DNA of 64,000 nt from Inquilinus ginsengisoli_B (GTDB lineage Bacteria > Pseudomonadota > Alphaproteobacteria > DSM-16000 > Inquilinaceae). The DNA lies in NCBI RefSeq assembly GCF_050434925.1, contig NZ_JBNDJK010000001.1, positions 6,324,001 to 6,388,000 of the forward strand. The letters are read 5' to 3'. Positions 27,104 to 36,306 of the stretch are shown here, one piece after another (the stretch's first letter is position 1; each line of letters starts with the position of its first letter). Both the position numbers and the translations under genes were made by a program. The notes beneath the pieces were generated by a model. That model searched no databases, was not told where the DNA came from, and was given only the letters and a program-made list of their open reading frames with translations.

Positions 27104-27640
27104 TCAGTTCGGGAACGCGGTGTTGATCGCATCCTGGCCGCGGCGCTGGACCGTGCCGATCCGGATCTCGAACGGCCGGCCGCGGTCGGCGCGGCAATAA
27201 CCGTCGCCCTGGCTCCCGCCATCCGGTGCCGAAGGGCCGAGCACGCCCCAGGCCGGATGCGCGCCGGTCTGGTTGCGCCAGGCATAGAGCACCGAGCGCA
27301 GGATCGCCTCGGCCGGGCAGTCGTCGGGATAGAAGGTCGACCGCTTGTGCCGGCCGTTGCTGAAGATCACGGTCGCGTCGTAGACAATGTCGCCGCGATG
27401 GGCGGTCTCCTCCACCCGGTCGACCGCGCCGGTCGGCACGCCGGCGGCACGCGAATGGAATCCCTTGGGGTCGCCGTTGCGCCCGATCTCGCCGCAGAAG
27501 ATGTGGCTGAGATTGACCTGCGGATCGCTGCGGCTCCACAGCCGCCTGCCGGCGTCGCTGCAGTCGGGCGTAGCGGCCGTCGAGTCGCTGGCCCACGACA
27601 GCAGCAGAAGAAAAGCGACCAGGCCAATCCGATAGATCAT
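27104..27640 (-). CDS. Exported EndoU-type ribonuclease (putative toxin)
   Basis: A 178-residue protein. A Sec signal peptide (YRIGLVAFLLLLSWASDSTAA, about residues 3-23) is followed by one compact EndoU-like domain: SHIFCGEIG with His46, KGFHSRAAG with His62, and HKRSTFYPDD with Lys99, Thr102 and Tyr104. These match the His-His-Lys/Thr-Tyr layout of EndoU RNases, known as CdiA and polymorphic toxin tips. Four cysteines (27, 49, 108 and one in GYCRAD) suit a secreted, disulfide-bonded enzyme. No delivery domain is attached. It lies between the candidate immunity gene and uvrA. RNase activity is inferred from motifs only. Confidence 0.75.
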   Translation of the reverse strand: MIYRIGLVAFLLLLSWASDSTAATPDCSDAGRRLWSRSDPQVNLSHIFCGEIGRNGDPKGFHSRAAGVPTGAVDRVEETAHRGDIVYDATVIFSNGRHKRSTFYPDDCPAEAILRSVLYAWRNQTGAHPAWGVLGPSAPDGGSQGDGYCRADRGRPFEIRIGTVQRRGQDAINTAFPN

Positions 27641-27726
27641 GGAATCTCACACCGGCGGCATCGCGGGCTTTAGCCCCTGGAAGGCCTTGGACGGGCATCG
27701 TATCTTGCTTTCCGCTTGACCGCAAC

Positions 27727-27741
27727 GTTCCCGATATGTTC
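27727..27741. promoter_or_regulatory. LexA (SOS) box upstream of uvrA
   Basis: GTTC-CCGATAT-GTTC matches the alphaproteobacterial LexA operator GTTC-N7-GTTC exactly. It lies 157 bp before the uvrA start and 87 bp before the start of the divergent EndoU gene, so it could control either or both. Confidence 0.75.
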
Positions 27742-27897
27742 GATTCCCGACATCGGACTCGCTCTGGGCCGGAGCTCGGCGCAGGCCCATAGCAATCCGC
27801 AGCCGGGCCGGAGTCGCTTTCCAGCTTCGCCCGCCCCATATTGCACATCGGTGTGCCCGGAGCCGGGGACGCCTTTCCCGCAAGAGTAGTCCTGGCG

Positions 27898-30747
27898 ATG
27901 CATAAGTTCATCAGCGTCCGCGGCGCGCGCGAGCACAATCTGAAGAATGTCGACGTCGATCTGCCGCGCGACCAGCTGATCGTGATCACGGGCCTCAGCG
28001 GCTCCGGCAAGTCGTCGCTCGCCTTCGACACCATCTACGCCGAAGGCCAGCGCCGCTATGTCGAGAGCCTGTCGGCCTATGCCCGCCAGTTCCTCGAGCT
28101 GATGCAGAAGCCGGACGTCGATTCGATCGAGGGCCTGTCGCCGGCGATCTCGATCGAGCAGAAGACAACCAGCCGCAACCCGCGATCCACCGTCGGCACG
28201 GTGACCGAGATCTACGATTACATGCGGCTGCTGTTCGCCCGCATCGGTGTGCCCTACTCCCCGGCCACCGGCCTGCCGATCGAAAGCCAGACGGTCAGCC
28301 AGATGGTCGATCGGGTGATGGCGATGGGCGACGGCACCCGCCTGTACCTGCTGGCCCCGATCGTTCGTGGCCGCAAGGGCGAGTACAAGAAGGAGCTGCA
28401 GGAGCTGCGGGCTCGGGGCTTTCAGCGCGTCAAGGTCGACGGCACCCTGTACGAGATCGAGGACGTGCCGACGCTGAACAAGAAGCTGAAGCACGACATC
28501 GAGGTGGTGGTCGACCGGCTGGTGGTGCGCGACGACCTGGGCAACCGGCTGGCCGATTCGATCGAGACCGCGCTGGGACTGGCCGAGGGCCTGGCCATCG
28601 CCGAGAACGCCGACAGCGGCGACCGCACCCTGTTCTCCTCGAAATTCGCCTGCCCGGTCTCGGGCTTCACCATCCCGGAGATCGAGCCGCGGCTGTTCTC
28701 CTTCAACAGCCCGCACGGCGCCTGCCCGGCTTGCGACGGCCTGGGCGCGAAGCTGGTGTTCGACCCCGAGTTGGTGGTGCCGGATGAGAGCCGGACCCTG
28801 GCCAAGGGCGCGGTAGCGCCGTGGGAGGGGTCGTCCTCGAAATACTACCACCAGACGCTGGAGGCGATCGCCAGCCATTACGGCGTCAGCACCACCACGC
28901 CCTGGCGCGACCTGCCCGAGGCGGTGCGCAACACGATCCTGCACGGCTCCGGCAAGGAGTCGATCACCTTCCGCTACGATGACGGGCTGCGCACCTACAA
29001 GACCGAGAAGCCGTTCGAAGGGCTGATCCCGAACATGGAGCGCCGGTTCCGCGAGACCGACAGCGCCTGGACCCGGGAAGAGCTGGGCAAGTACCAGGGC
29101 ACCCGTCCCTGCGAGACCTGCGGCGGCGCCCGCCTCAAGCCCGAGGCGCTGGCGGTGAAGATCGACGGGCTGCATGTCAGCCAGGTGGCGGAGAAGTCGA
29201 TCGCCGAAGCCGGGCAGTGGTTCGCGGCGCTGACCGCCAAGCTGTCGGTCAAGGACCAGGAGATCGCCTACCGCATCCTGAAGGAGATCAACGAGCGGCT
29301 GACCTTCCTCAGCGCCGTCGGCCTCACCTACCTCACCCTCGCGCGCGGCTCCGGCTCGCTGTCCGGCGGCGAGAGCCAGCGCATCCGCCTGGCTTCGCAG
29401 ATCGGATCCGGCCTGACCGGGGTGCTGTACGTGCTGGACGAGCCGTCGATCGGGCTGCACCAGCGCGATAACGAGCGGCTGCTGGGCACGCTGAAGCGGC
29501 TGCGCGACCTCGGCAACACCGTGCTGGTGGTCGAGCATGACGAGGACGCGATCCGCGCCGCCGACTACCTGGTCGACATGGGCCCGGGCGCCGGCGTGCA
29601 TGGCGGCGTCGTGGTGGCGCATGGCACGCCCGAGGAGGTGCTGAAGGCGCCCGACAGCATCACCGCGCAATACCTGACCGGCACCAAGCGGATCGAGGTG
29701 CCGGCGAGCCGCCGCCCCGGCCACAAGGGCCAGGTGCTGAAGGTGGTCGGCGCCCGCGGCAACAACCTCAAGAACGTCACCATGGAGGTGCCGCTGGGCA
29801 CCTTCACCTGCATCACCGGCGTGTCCGGCGGCGGCAAGTCGACCCTGGTGATCGAGACCCTGTACAAGGCGCTGGCCCGGCAGCTGATGGGCGCGCATGA
29901 GCACCCGGGACCGCATGACGCGATCGAGGGCATCCAGTTCCTCGACAAGATCATCGACATCGACCAGTCGCCGATCGGCCGCACGCCGCGCTCGAATCCG
30001 GCCACCTACACCGGCGCCTTCACCCCGATCCGCGACTGGTTCGCCGGGCTGCCGGAGGCGAAGGCCCGCGGCTATGGCCCCGGCCGCTTCTCTTTCAACG
30101 TCAAGGGCGGCCGCTGCGAAGCCTGCCAGGGCGACGGCGTGATCAAGATCGAGATGCACTTCCTGCCCGACGTCTATGTCCAGTGCGACGTCTGCAAGGG
30201 CCATCGCTACAACCGCGAGACCCTGGAGGTGCTGTACCGCGACAAGTCGATCGCCGAGGTGCTGGACATGACGGTCGAGGAAGGGGCGGAGTTCTTCCGA
30301 GCCGTGCCGTCGATCCGCGACAAGATGGAGACGCTGCACCGCGTCGGCCTCGACTACGTCAAGATCGGCCAGGCCGCGACCACGCTGTCGGGCGGCGAGG
30401 CGCAGCGGGTGAAGCTGGCCAAGGAGCTGTCGCGCCGGGCCACCGGCAAGACCGTCTACATCCTCGACGAGCCGACCACCGGCCTGCATTTCGATGATGT
30501 GCGCAAGCTGCTGGAGGTGCTGCACGAACTGGTCGACCAGGGCAACACGGTGCTGGTGATCGAGCACAATCTCGAGGTGATCAAGACCGCCGACTGGATC
30601 GTCGACATCGGCCCCGAAGGCGGCGACGGCGGCGGCGAGATCATCGCCGCCGGCACGCCAGAGGATGTGGTGCGCGCCAAGCGCAGCTACACTGGCCAGT
30701 ACTTGGCGCCCTATCTGCAGCAGGCCCGGCAGAAGCAGCGCGCCTGA
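27898..30747 (+). CDS. uvrA: UvrABC excision nuclease subunit A
   Basis: The damage-recognition ATPase of nucleotide excision repair. The 949 residues contain two ABC ATPase modules. Walker A motifs are GLSGSGKSS (residues 32-40) and GVSGGGKSTL in the second half; signature motifs are LSGGESQRIRLASQIG and LSGGEAQRVKLAKEL. The zinc sites CPVSG...CPAC and CETC and CEAC...CDVC are present. I placed the start at the ATG at 27898 (MHKFISVRGAREHNLKNVD), where family similarity begins, not at the TTG 57 bases upstream. A LexA box lies upstream. Confidence 0.97.
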   Translation: MHKFISVRGAREHNLKNVDVDLPRDQLIVITGLSGSGKSSLAFDTIYAEGQRRYVESLSAYARQFLELMQKPDVDSIEGLSPAISIEQKTTSRNPRSTVGTVTEIYDYMRLLFARIGVPYSPATGLPIESQTVSQMVDRVMAMGDGTRLYLLAPIVRGRKGEYKKELQELRARGFQRVKVDGTLYEIEDVPTLNKKLKHDIEVVVDRLVVRDDLGNRLADSIETALGLAEGLAIAENADSGDRTLFSSKFACPVSGFTIPEIEPRLFSFNSPHGACPACDGLGAKLVFDPELVVPDESRTLAKGAVAPWEGSSSKYYHQTLEAIASHYGVSTTTPWRDLPEAVRNTILHGSGKESITFRYDDGLRTYKTEKPFEGLIPNMERRFRETDSAWTREELGKYQGTRPCETCGGARLKPEALAVKIDGLHVSQVAEKSIAEAGQWFAALTAKLSVKDQEIAYRILKEINERLTFLSAVGLTYLTLARGSGSLSGGESQRIRLASQIGSGLTGVLYVLDEPSIGLHQRDNERLLGTLKRLRDLGNTVLVVEHDEDAIRAADYLVDMGPGAGVHGGVVVAHGTPEEVLKAPDSITAQYLTGTKRIEVPASRRPGHKGQVLKVVGARGNNLKNVTMEVPLGTFTCITGVSGGGKSTLVIETLYKALARQLMGAHEHPGPHDAIEGIQFLDKIIDIDQSPIGRTPRSNPATYTGAFTPIRDWFAGLPEAKARGYGPGRFSFNVKGGRCEACQGDGVIKIEMHFLPDVYVQCDVCKGHRYNRETLEVLYRDKSIAEVLDMTVEEGAEFFRAVPSIRDKMETLHRVGLDYVKIGQAATTLSGGEAQRVKLAKELSRRATGKTVYILDEPTTGLHFDDVRKLLEVLHELVDQGNTVLVIEHNLEVIKTADWIVDIGPEGGDGGGEIIAAGTPEDVVRAKRSYTGQYLAPYLQQARQKQRA

Positions 30748-30877
30748 GCCCGACTCCGGACAGCGGCTTTCCAGACCCGGCGCAGGCGAGTACGATGATC
30801 CGGATCGATGCCTTATGCCATGGCGCCGCACCCCGGATCCACGATCCGGCGCTCCGGCGCAGGAACGGGAGGCCGAC

Positions 30878-31042
30878 ATGAAGCTCCTTGCCCTTGCTGC
30901 CGCAGCGCTGTTGATCGCGTCACCTGCCTTCGCCTGCCCCTACAGCGCCCAGGCCGACGCCAAAGGCGGACAGAGCCAGATCCAGGCCGGCCAGACGCAG
31001 ATCCCCCAGACACCGGCGCCCGCGACCGACAAGAAGGGCTAG
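30878..31042 (+). CDS. Small exported protein (54 aa)
   Basis: The ATG at 30878 has a strong RBS (GGGAGG, six bases upstream). The product begins MKLLALAAAALLIASPAFAC, a clear signal peptide, followed by a short mature part of about 35 residues rich in Gln, Ala, Pro and Lys with the near-repeat SQIQAGQTQIPQT. If the cysteine of AFAC is a lipobox it could be a lipoprotein, but the context (SPAFA-C) better fits ordinary signal peptidase. No homologous family is recognised. Confidence 0.65.
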   Translation: MKLLALAAAALLIASPAFACPYSAQADAKGGQSQIQAGQTQIPQTPAPATDKKG

Positions 31043-31519
31043 ATGCGCAAAACCGGCCATCGGCCTTTATCAGTCGCCCATCGTGCCAAGGGCGAGTCGG
31101 ATTTCGTCCGGCTAGCTGGCGATTGTCTGTCGCTCAACGCCGGCTCCCTCTAGGTTGACCTGCTCATAGGAGCGGGTCTCGAGGCAAAACCGGATCATGA
31201 AGAGACCCGTCCTGCGATCATTCCCGGGCGAAGGCTTTGAACATGCCGAGACAGGTCTTTATTCCATTATAGGATATATAACATAGTATTGGATTTTATA
31301 GATCTGGACTCAACGATAACAGTCATCTGGACCTACCGCTCCGGATGGACAGATGCCATCCTGGCTTCGGCTCGGACGGCAAGGGGCGATTGGTCCAGAC
31401 ACCTCGCCGCCGAGCCCTTTTGAACCCAGCATCATCCGGGTCCCGTCCTGGCACGGAGCATTGCCGGCCGGCCGATTTCGCCGGCTCCGGGCGGGATCCC
31501 TCACGCGAGGAGGCAGATT
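31043..31519. other. Gene-poor gap of 477 bp
   Basis: No credible gene is seen. A hairpin at 31157-31178 (arms GACCTGCTC / GAGCGGGTC, one G-T pair) follows the small exported gene without a T run. An AT-rich island at about 31255-31305 (ATAGGATATATAACATAGTA) is the likely promoter of the following hydrolase gene, some 220 bp before its start. Confidence 0.45.
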
Positions 31520-32556
31520 ATGTGCACCGATTTTTTGCTGCTGGCGCGCGATGCCAGCGTGGTCAACGGACGCAGCGTGGAGTTCGGAACGGATCTCCAA
31601 TCCCAAATCCTGGTCGGCGGCAAAGGCACCCTGAAGCAAAGCCCGGCCCCGGACGGCAAGGAGGGCTATAGCTGGAACGCCAAGTACGGCTATGTCGGCA
31701 CCAGCGCCTACAACAGGAATATCGTCAGCGACGGTATGAACGAGGTGGGCTGAGCATCGGCGCCCTGTGGCTGCCCACCACGCGCTACAAGCATGACGTA
31801 CGTCGCGACAAGGCCGTGGTCGTCGAACTCTTCGCCAGCTGGGTGCTCGGCACGTGCGCCACCGTCGACGAGGTCAAGCACAGGCTGCACAACAAGGACA
31901 TCGAGGTCTGGGGGGATCTGGTGCTGGATGAGAAATCGCCGCTGCATTTCCCGATCCATGACGAGGCCGGCCGGAGCATCGTCGTCGAGTTCACCGATCG
32001 CGAGACCCATGTCTACGACAACCCGGTCGGCGTGGTGACCAACGACCCGCCTTTCCCCTGGCAGATCACCAACCTCCAGAACTATGTCGGCCTGTCCAAT
32101 GTCGACGCCGAACCCATCGAGATCGGCCTGAAGCGGTTCGCGCAGGCGGGACACGGCAGCGGCATGCGGGGAGTGCCCGGGGACTCGACCCCGCCGTCCC
32201 GCTTCGTCCGCACCGTCTTCAACAAGCACTTCGCCGAGCATGCCCAGCCGCCGAAGGACAGCAAGGAGGCCTGCAACCTGGCGCTGCACCTGCTCAACAC
32301 CGTCGACATCCCGAAAGGCTCCAGCGCCTCGCGGACGCAGGATGGCAAAGCGCCGGAATACGACTACCCCCAGGTGGTCGTGGTCAAGGAGCTGACGGAG
32401 AAGGTCTTCAACTTCCGCACCTACGACAATCCGACGGTCATGCGGATCGACCTCAAGAAGCTGAACCTGTCGGATCCGGTCGAGAACCGCTATCCGTTGC
32501 CGGCGCAGCCGGTCTCGATCGACATCACCCCGACGGTCAACCGGGCGGCGGAGTAA
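31520..32556 (+). pseudogene. Choloylglycine/penicillin V acylase-family hydrolase, frameshifted
   Basis: The first part begins MCTDFLL with Cys2, the nucleophile of Ntn hydrolases after removal of Met1, then SVVNGRSVEFGTDLQSQILV and KYGYVGTSAYNRNI, all typical of linear-amide C-N hydrolases. At about 31750 the frame stops after GMNEVG. One added base (GGCTGAGC to GGCCTGAGC) restores the family's next motif, GLSIGALWLP, and the second frame runs on to the TAA at 32556 with VELFASWVLGTCATVDEVK and PVGVVTNDPPFPWQITNL. The RBS GAGGAGG precedes 31520. It is either a single-base deletion mutant or a sequencing error. No signal peptide is present. Confidence 0.85.
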
Positions 32557-32585
32557 CCGGCTGATCTCCGGGCCGTTCCGCGCCG

Positions 32586-33494
32586 TCAGGCCAGGAGCGG
32601 CCCGGGCAGTTTCAGGGCTTCGGCCAGCCCGTCGCGGAACGTCGCGATCGGCGGGGCCAAGCGTCCCGCAGGCGGCCGGTGCAGTATCCAGGCCCGGACC
32701 TGCGGCTGGAAATCCACGGCCTCGACCACCTCGACCGCGTCCCGCCAACGGCTGTCGGTTAACGCGGACGGGGTCAGAATACCGATGCCGAGGCCGCGGG
32801 CGACCAGCGACATCCGCAAGTCGGCGCTCAGCGCCTCGATCGCCACCTGGAACGGCAGCCGCTCGGCCTCGAAACGCTGCCGCAGATAGGTGCGGAAACC
32901 GCAGCCGCTCTCGTTCATGATCCAGGGGAAGCGCGACAGCTCGACCAGACTGGCCGGCCTCGGCACGGCGAGCGACGGCGCCGCCACCAGCAGCACGCGC
33001 TGGGCACCGAGATCCTCGCCGACCAGATCCTCAGGCGGGCTGACGCCCTCCGGCAGGCACACCGCCGCCGCGTCGAGCTCGCTGCGCGCCACCTGGTCGA
33101 CCAACCGTACCGACCAGCCGGAGGTGACGCGGAGGGTGAGCTGCGGGAATTCGGCGCGCAACCGGTCGAGCGGCACCGACAACGCCGCTTCGGACAGATA
33201 CGGCATGATGCCCAGCCGGAACTCGCCGCGGACCTCGCCCTCGGGCGCCACGGCAGCACGCAGATCCTCCAGCGAGCGCAGCACCCGGCGCCCCTGCTCG
33301 TAGGCTTGGCGTCCCGCGGCGGTGGGCTTCAGCGGCTTCGACTGACGGTCGAGCAAGGCCGCGCCGAGCCGCTCCTCCAGGTTCTGCACCCGCCGCGTCA
33401 CGCCCGGCTGGGTCAGGTGAAGCCGGGCCGAGGCCGCGACGATCGACCCGGTCTCCACCACGGCGACAAAGGCCTCCAGATCCGGAATATTCAT
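32586..33494 (-). CDS. LysR-family transcriptional regulator
   Basis: A 302-residue regulator. The N-terminal winged helix reads LEAFVAVVETGSIVAASARL and HLTQPGVTRRVQNLEERLG, with LKPTAAGR; the remainder is a periplasmic-binding-protein-like effector domain (LRVTSGWSVRLVDQVARSEL). It is divergent from an MFS transporter gene 100 bp away, and probably controls that gene and itself. The effector is unknown. Confidence 0.93.
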   Translation of the reverse strand: MNIPDLEAFVAVVETGSIVAASARLHLTQPGVTRRVQNLEERLGAALLDRQSKPLKPTAAGRQAYEQGRRVLRSLEDLRAAVAPEGEVRGEFRLGIMPYLSEAALSVPLDRLRAEFPQLTLRVTSGWSVRLVDQVARSELDAAAVCLPEGVSPPEDLVGEDLGAQRVLLVAAPSLAVPRPASLVELSRFPWIMNESGCGFRTYLRQRFEAERLPFQVAIEALSADLRMSLVARGLGIGILTPSALTDSRWRDAVEVVEAVDFQPQVRAWILHRPPAGRLAPPIATFRDGLAEALKLPGPLLA

Positions 33495-33510
33495 ACCGAC
33501 TTCGCATAAT

Positions 33511-33554
33511 CTTTATAGAGACAATTGAATTGTAGCATCTTGAGGAATGCGAAT
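33511..33554. promoter_or_regulatory. Candidate LysR operator region
   Basis: Two inverted repeats lie between the divergent genes: TTCGCAT (33511) with ATGCGAA (33548), and the 13-bp ACAATT-G-AATTGT at 33521-33533 nested inside. The region is AT-rich, unlike its surroundings. It is the natural binding site for the LysR protein, but no consensus proves it. Confidence 0.45.
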
Positions 33555-33597
33555 AAAGCTGTTGGTCGATATACCCACCCCTCATCCAGAATGGATC

Positions 33598-34824
33598 ATG
33601 TCGGTCACCAGCGACTCTCCGGCCACGGTGCTGCCGCAGCCCGAAGCCATCCTCACCCGCCCGCTGATCCTGCTGTTCGGCACCTCGGTCGGCATCATCG
33701 TCACCAACCTGTTCGCGCCGCAGACCCTGGTCGGGCTGATCGGCCCGTCGCTCGGCCTCTCCGCTGCCGCGGCCGGGCTGGTGGCGACGGCGACGCTGCT
33801 GGGCTATGCCGCCGGGCTGTTCCTGCTGGTGCCGCTGGCCGATCTGGCTGAGAACCGCCGCCTGATCCTGCGGATGCTGGCTGGCGCCTCCGCCTGCGCC
33901 GGGCTGGCCGCCCTGGCTCCGACCGCCGCCACGCTGCTGCCGGTGCTGGTGCTGCTGGGGGCCGCCTGCTCCGCCATCCAGATCCTGGTGCCGATCGCCG
34001 CTGCCATGGCGCCGCCGGAGCAGCGCGGCCGCGTCATCGGCGACGTCATGGGCGGGCTGATGGTCGGCATCCTGCTGTCCCGTCCGCTGGCCAGCGTCAT
34101 CGCCGGCAGCGCCGGCTGGCGGGGCTTCTACCTGGCCAGTGCCGTCGCCATGGCGCTATTGACCCTGGTGCTGGCCGCACGGCTGCCGCAGCGGCAGCCG
34201 GCGGCTGAGACGGGTTATCCGGCCTTGATCGCCTCGCTGTGGCAGTTGCTACGCGAGGAGCCGGTGCTGCGTAGCCGGGCGCTGACGGCGAGCCTGGTGA
34301 TGGCGGCCTTCAGCCTGTTCTGGACCGCGGTGGCGCTGCGCTTGGCGCAGGCGCCCTTCGAGCTGGGCCAGGGCGGCATCGCCCTGTTCGCCCTGGTCGG
34401 CGCCGGCGGGGCCGCGGTGACGCCGCTGGCCGGCCGGGCCGGCGACCGCGGCTGGACCCGGCCGGCGAGCCTGGCCTCGCATCTCGCCGTGATCGGCGGC
34501 TTCGCCCTGGCCGCCTGGGCCGGCGCGGCGCCGTCTGGCGGGAGGCTCCTGCCGCTGGTCCCCATGGGCTTGGCCGCAGTGGTGCTGGACATCGGCGTCA
34601 CCGGCGACCAGACGCTGGGCCGCCGCGCCATCAACCTGCTGCGGCCGGAGGCGCGCGGCCGGCTGAACGGGCTGTTCGTCGGCCTGTTCTTCCTGGGCGG
34701 CGCGGTCGGATCGGCCGCCGCCGGCCTCGCCTGGGCGGCCGGGGGGTGGCCGCTGATCTGCCTGATCGGCGCCGCCTTCGGGGCGGCGGCCCTGGTAGCG
34801 GGACGGCTCGACCGATCGCGCTGA
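33598..34824 (+). CDS. MFS transporter
   Basis: A 408-residue major facilitator superfamily protein with about twelve hydrophobic segments. The LADLAENRRLILRMLAGASA loop between helices 2 and 3 is the MFS A-motif region, and GRVIGDVMGGLMVGILLSRP follows helix 4. It resembles predicted sugar or drug efflux carriers of the AraJ/YnfM type. I chose the ATG at 33598; an earlier ATG at 33547 lacks spacing for its RBS. It is controlled, by position, by the divergent LysR gene and ends 4 bp from a convergent MFS gene. Confidence 0.87.
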   Translation: MSVTSDSPATVLPQPEAILTRPLILLFGTSVGIIVTNLFAPQTLVGLIGPSLGLSAAAAGLVATATLLGYAAGLFLLVPLADLAENRRLILRMLAGASACAGLAALAPTAATLLPVLVLLGAACSAIQILVPIAAAMAPPEQRGRVIGDVMGGLMVGILLSRPLASVIAGSAGWRGFYLASAVAMALLTLVLAARLPQRQPAAETGYPALIASLWQLLREEPVLRSRALTASLVMAAFSLFWTAVALRLAQAPFELGQGGIALFALVGAGGAAVTPLAGRAGDRGWTRPASLASHLAVIGGFALAAWAGAAPSGGRLLPLVPMGLAAVVLDIGVTGDQTLGRRAINLLRPEARGRLNGLFVGLFFLGGAVGSAAAGLAWAAGGWPLICLIGAAFGAAALVAGRLDRSR

Positions 34825-34828
34825 GCCT

Positions 34829-36049
34829 TTATGCCGCCGGCAGGGCGGCGAGGCGCGGCACCGGCGACCCGGCGATCACCAGGGCCTGGATGACGAAGCC
34901 GATCACGGCGACCGCAAGGCAGGCGGCGGCGCCGCGGCTGTCGCCGATCAGTCCGCCGATGGCGGCGCCGATCGGACGGGCGCCGAAAGTGGCCATGGTG
35001 ATGATCGCGGAGACCCGGCCCAGCATCGCCGGCGGCGTCACCGCCTGGCGCAGGGTGGTCGAAGAGATCACCCACAGCACCGGGCCGGCGCCGAACAGGA
35101 AAAAAGCCAGCCCGGCGATCGGGGCGAAGGGCAGCCAGACGGTCAGCAGCATCAGCAGCGCCCCGGCCAGGCCCGAGAACGGCCCGACCAGCAGCATCGG
35201 CCCGACCGGGATGTGACGGGCGATCCGCGGCGCCGCCAGCGCGGCCAGCACCATGCCGATGCCGTACACCGCCAGCGTGGCGCCAACCGAGGAGGCGCCG
35301 AGGCCGAGATGGTCGACCGCGTAGGGCACATAGATCGCCTGCAGCACGAACCAGCCGAGATTGAAGAACACCGCGGTCAGCAGCACCGGCCGCAGCAGCG
35401 GATGGGTGAGGACGAAAGAAGCCCCCTCGCGCAGGTCCTGCAACACATGGCGGCCCGGCGCCGCCGGCCGCTGCGGCTCGTGGATGCCGGCCAGCAGGAT
35501 CACGGCCAGCACCGACAGGGCCGCGGCGGCGGCGAAGGCCAGACCGGCGCCGGTCCAGGCCACCAGGGCGCCGGCGACCGCCGGGCCGGCGGCGAAGGCG
35601 GCGCTGCGCGCCAGCTCGATCCGCCCGTTCGCGGCCGGCAGCGCCGCCCGCGGCACCAGGTCCGGTATCAGCGACGGCGCCGCCACGCTGTAGGCCACGG
35701 TGCCGGCCGCGCCGAGGAAACCGAGCGCCGCCAGCAGGCCGAGGCTGAGGCTGCCGGTAGCGAACAGCAGCAGCACGGCGAAGAGCGAGACTGCCCGCAG
35801 CGCTTCCGCCGCCGCCATCATCCGGCGGCGCGACGACCGGTCGGCCAGCAGCCCGGCCGGCAGCGACAGCAGCAGGAAGGGCAGCGTCTGCACGGTCTGC
35901 AGCAGGCCGGTGCCGCCGGCCCCGGCGCCGAGGGCGAGCACGGCGACGATCGGCGCGGCGGCGAGGCCGATCTGCTCCGCCGACTGCGCGGCCAGATTGG
36001 ACCAGGCCAGACGGCGGAACGGCGCGGGAAGCGGGGCGACGGCGGACAT
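34829..36049 (-). CDS. MFS transporter (drug-efflux type)
   Basis: A 406-residue transporter, unrelated in detail to the MFS protein it faces. Helix 1 begins FRRLAWSNLAAQSAEQIGLA, LLSLPAGLLADRSSRRRMM is the A-motif loop, and later VLQDLREGASFVLTHPLLRP and MLGRVSAIITMATFGARPIG are typical of the MFS_3/enterobactin-exporter-like group. Start taken at 36049 (MSAVAPLPAPFRRL), because the 51 extra codons of the longer frame look non-coding. The RBS is weak. Confidence 0.85.
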   Translation of the reverse strand: MSAVAPLPAPFRRLAWSNLAAQSAEQIGLAAAPIVAVLALGAGAGGTGLLQTVQTLPFLLLSLPAGLLADRSSRRRMMAAAEALRAVSLFAVLLLFATGSLSLGLLAALGFLGAAGTVAYSVAAPSLIPDLVPRAALPAANGRIELARSAAFAAGPAVAGALVAWTGAGLAFAAAAALSVLAVILLAGIHEPQRPAAPGRHVLQDLREGASFVLTHPLLRPVLLTAVFFNLGWFVLQAIYVPYAVDHLGLGASSVGATLAVYGIGMVLAALAAPRIARHIPVGPMLLVGPFSGLAGALLMLLTVWLPFAPIAGLAFFLFGAGPVLWVISSTTLRQAVTPPAMLGRVSAIITMATFGARPIGAAIGGLIGDSRGAAACLAVAVIGFVIQALVIAGSPVPRLAALPAA

Positions 36050-36306
36050 TGGGAGCTCGCGGGTGGCGGCGGGAGCCCCAGCATCCCCGCGTCGCCCCTG
36101 CCCCGCGCTCCGCTTGTTGCCACCGAATTCGGTCGCAAGCCCATGGCGCAAGCCCGGGATCGCAAGAACCGGGTCGCTGCGAGGCCTGGAATTTGAGAGC
36201 AAGGGTCGGAGTGCCGGCGGGCCCGTGGCCCGCCATCTTCGACAGAACGATCGGCATCCCCATATCAGCGGGACCTGTCGATCCCACCGTCGAACAGGAG
36301 CGCATC

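Noticed and set aside
27670..30879. 1,069-aa minus-strand ORF
   Set aside because: Antisense of uvrA, with no RBS or domain.
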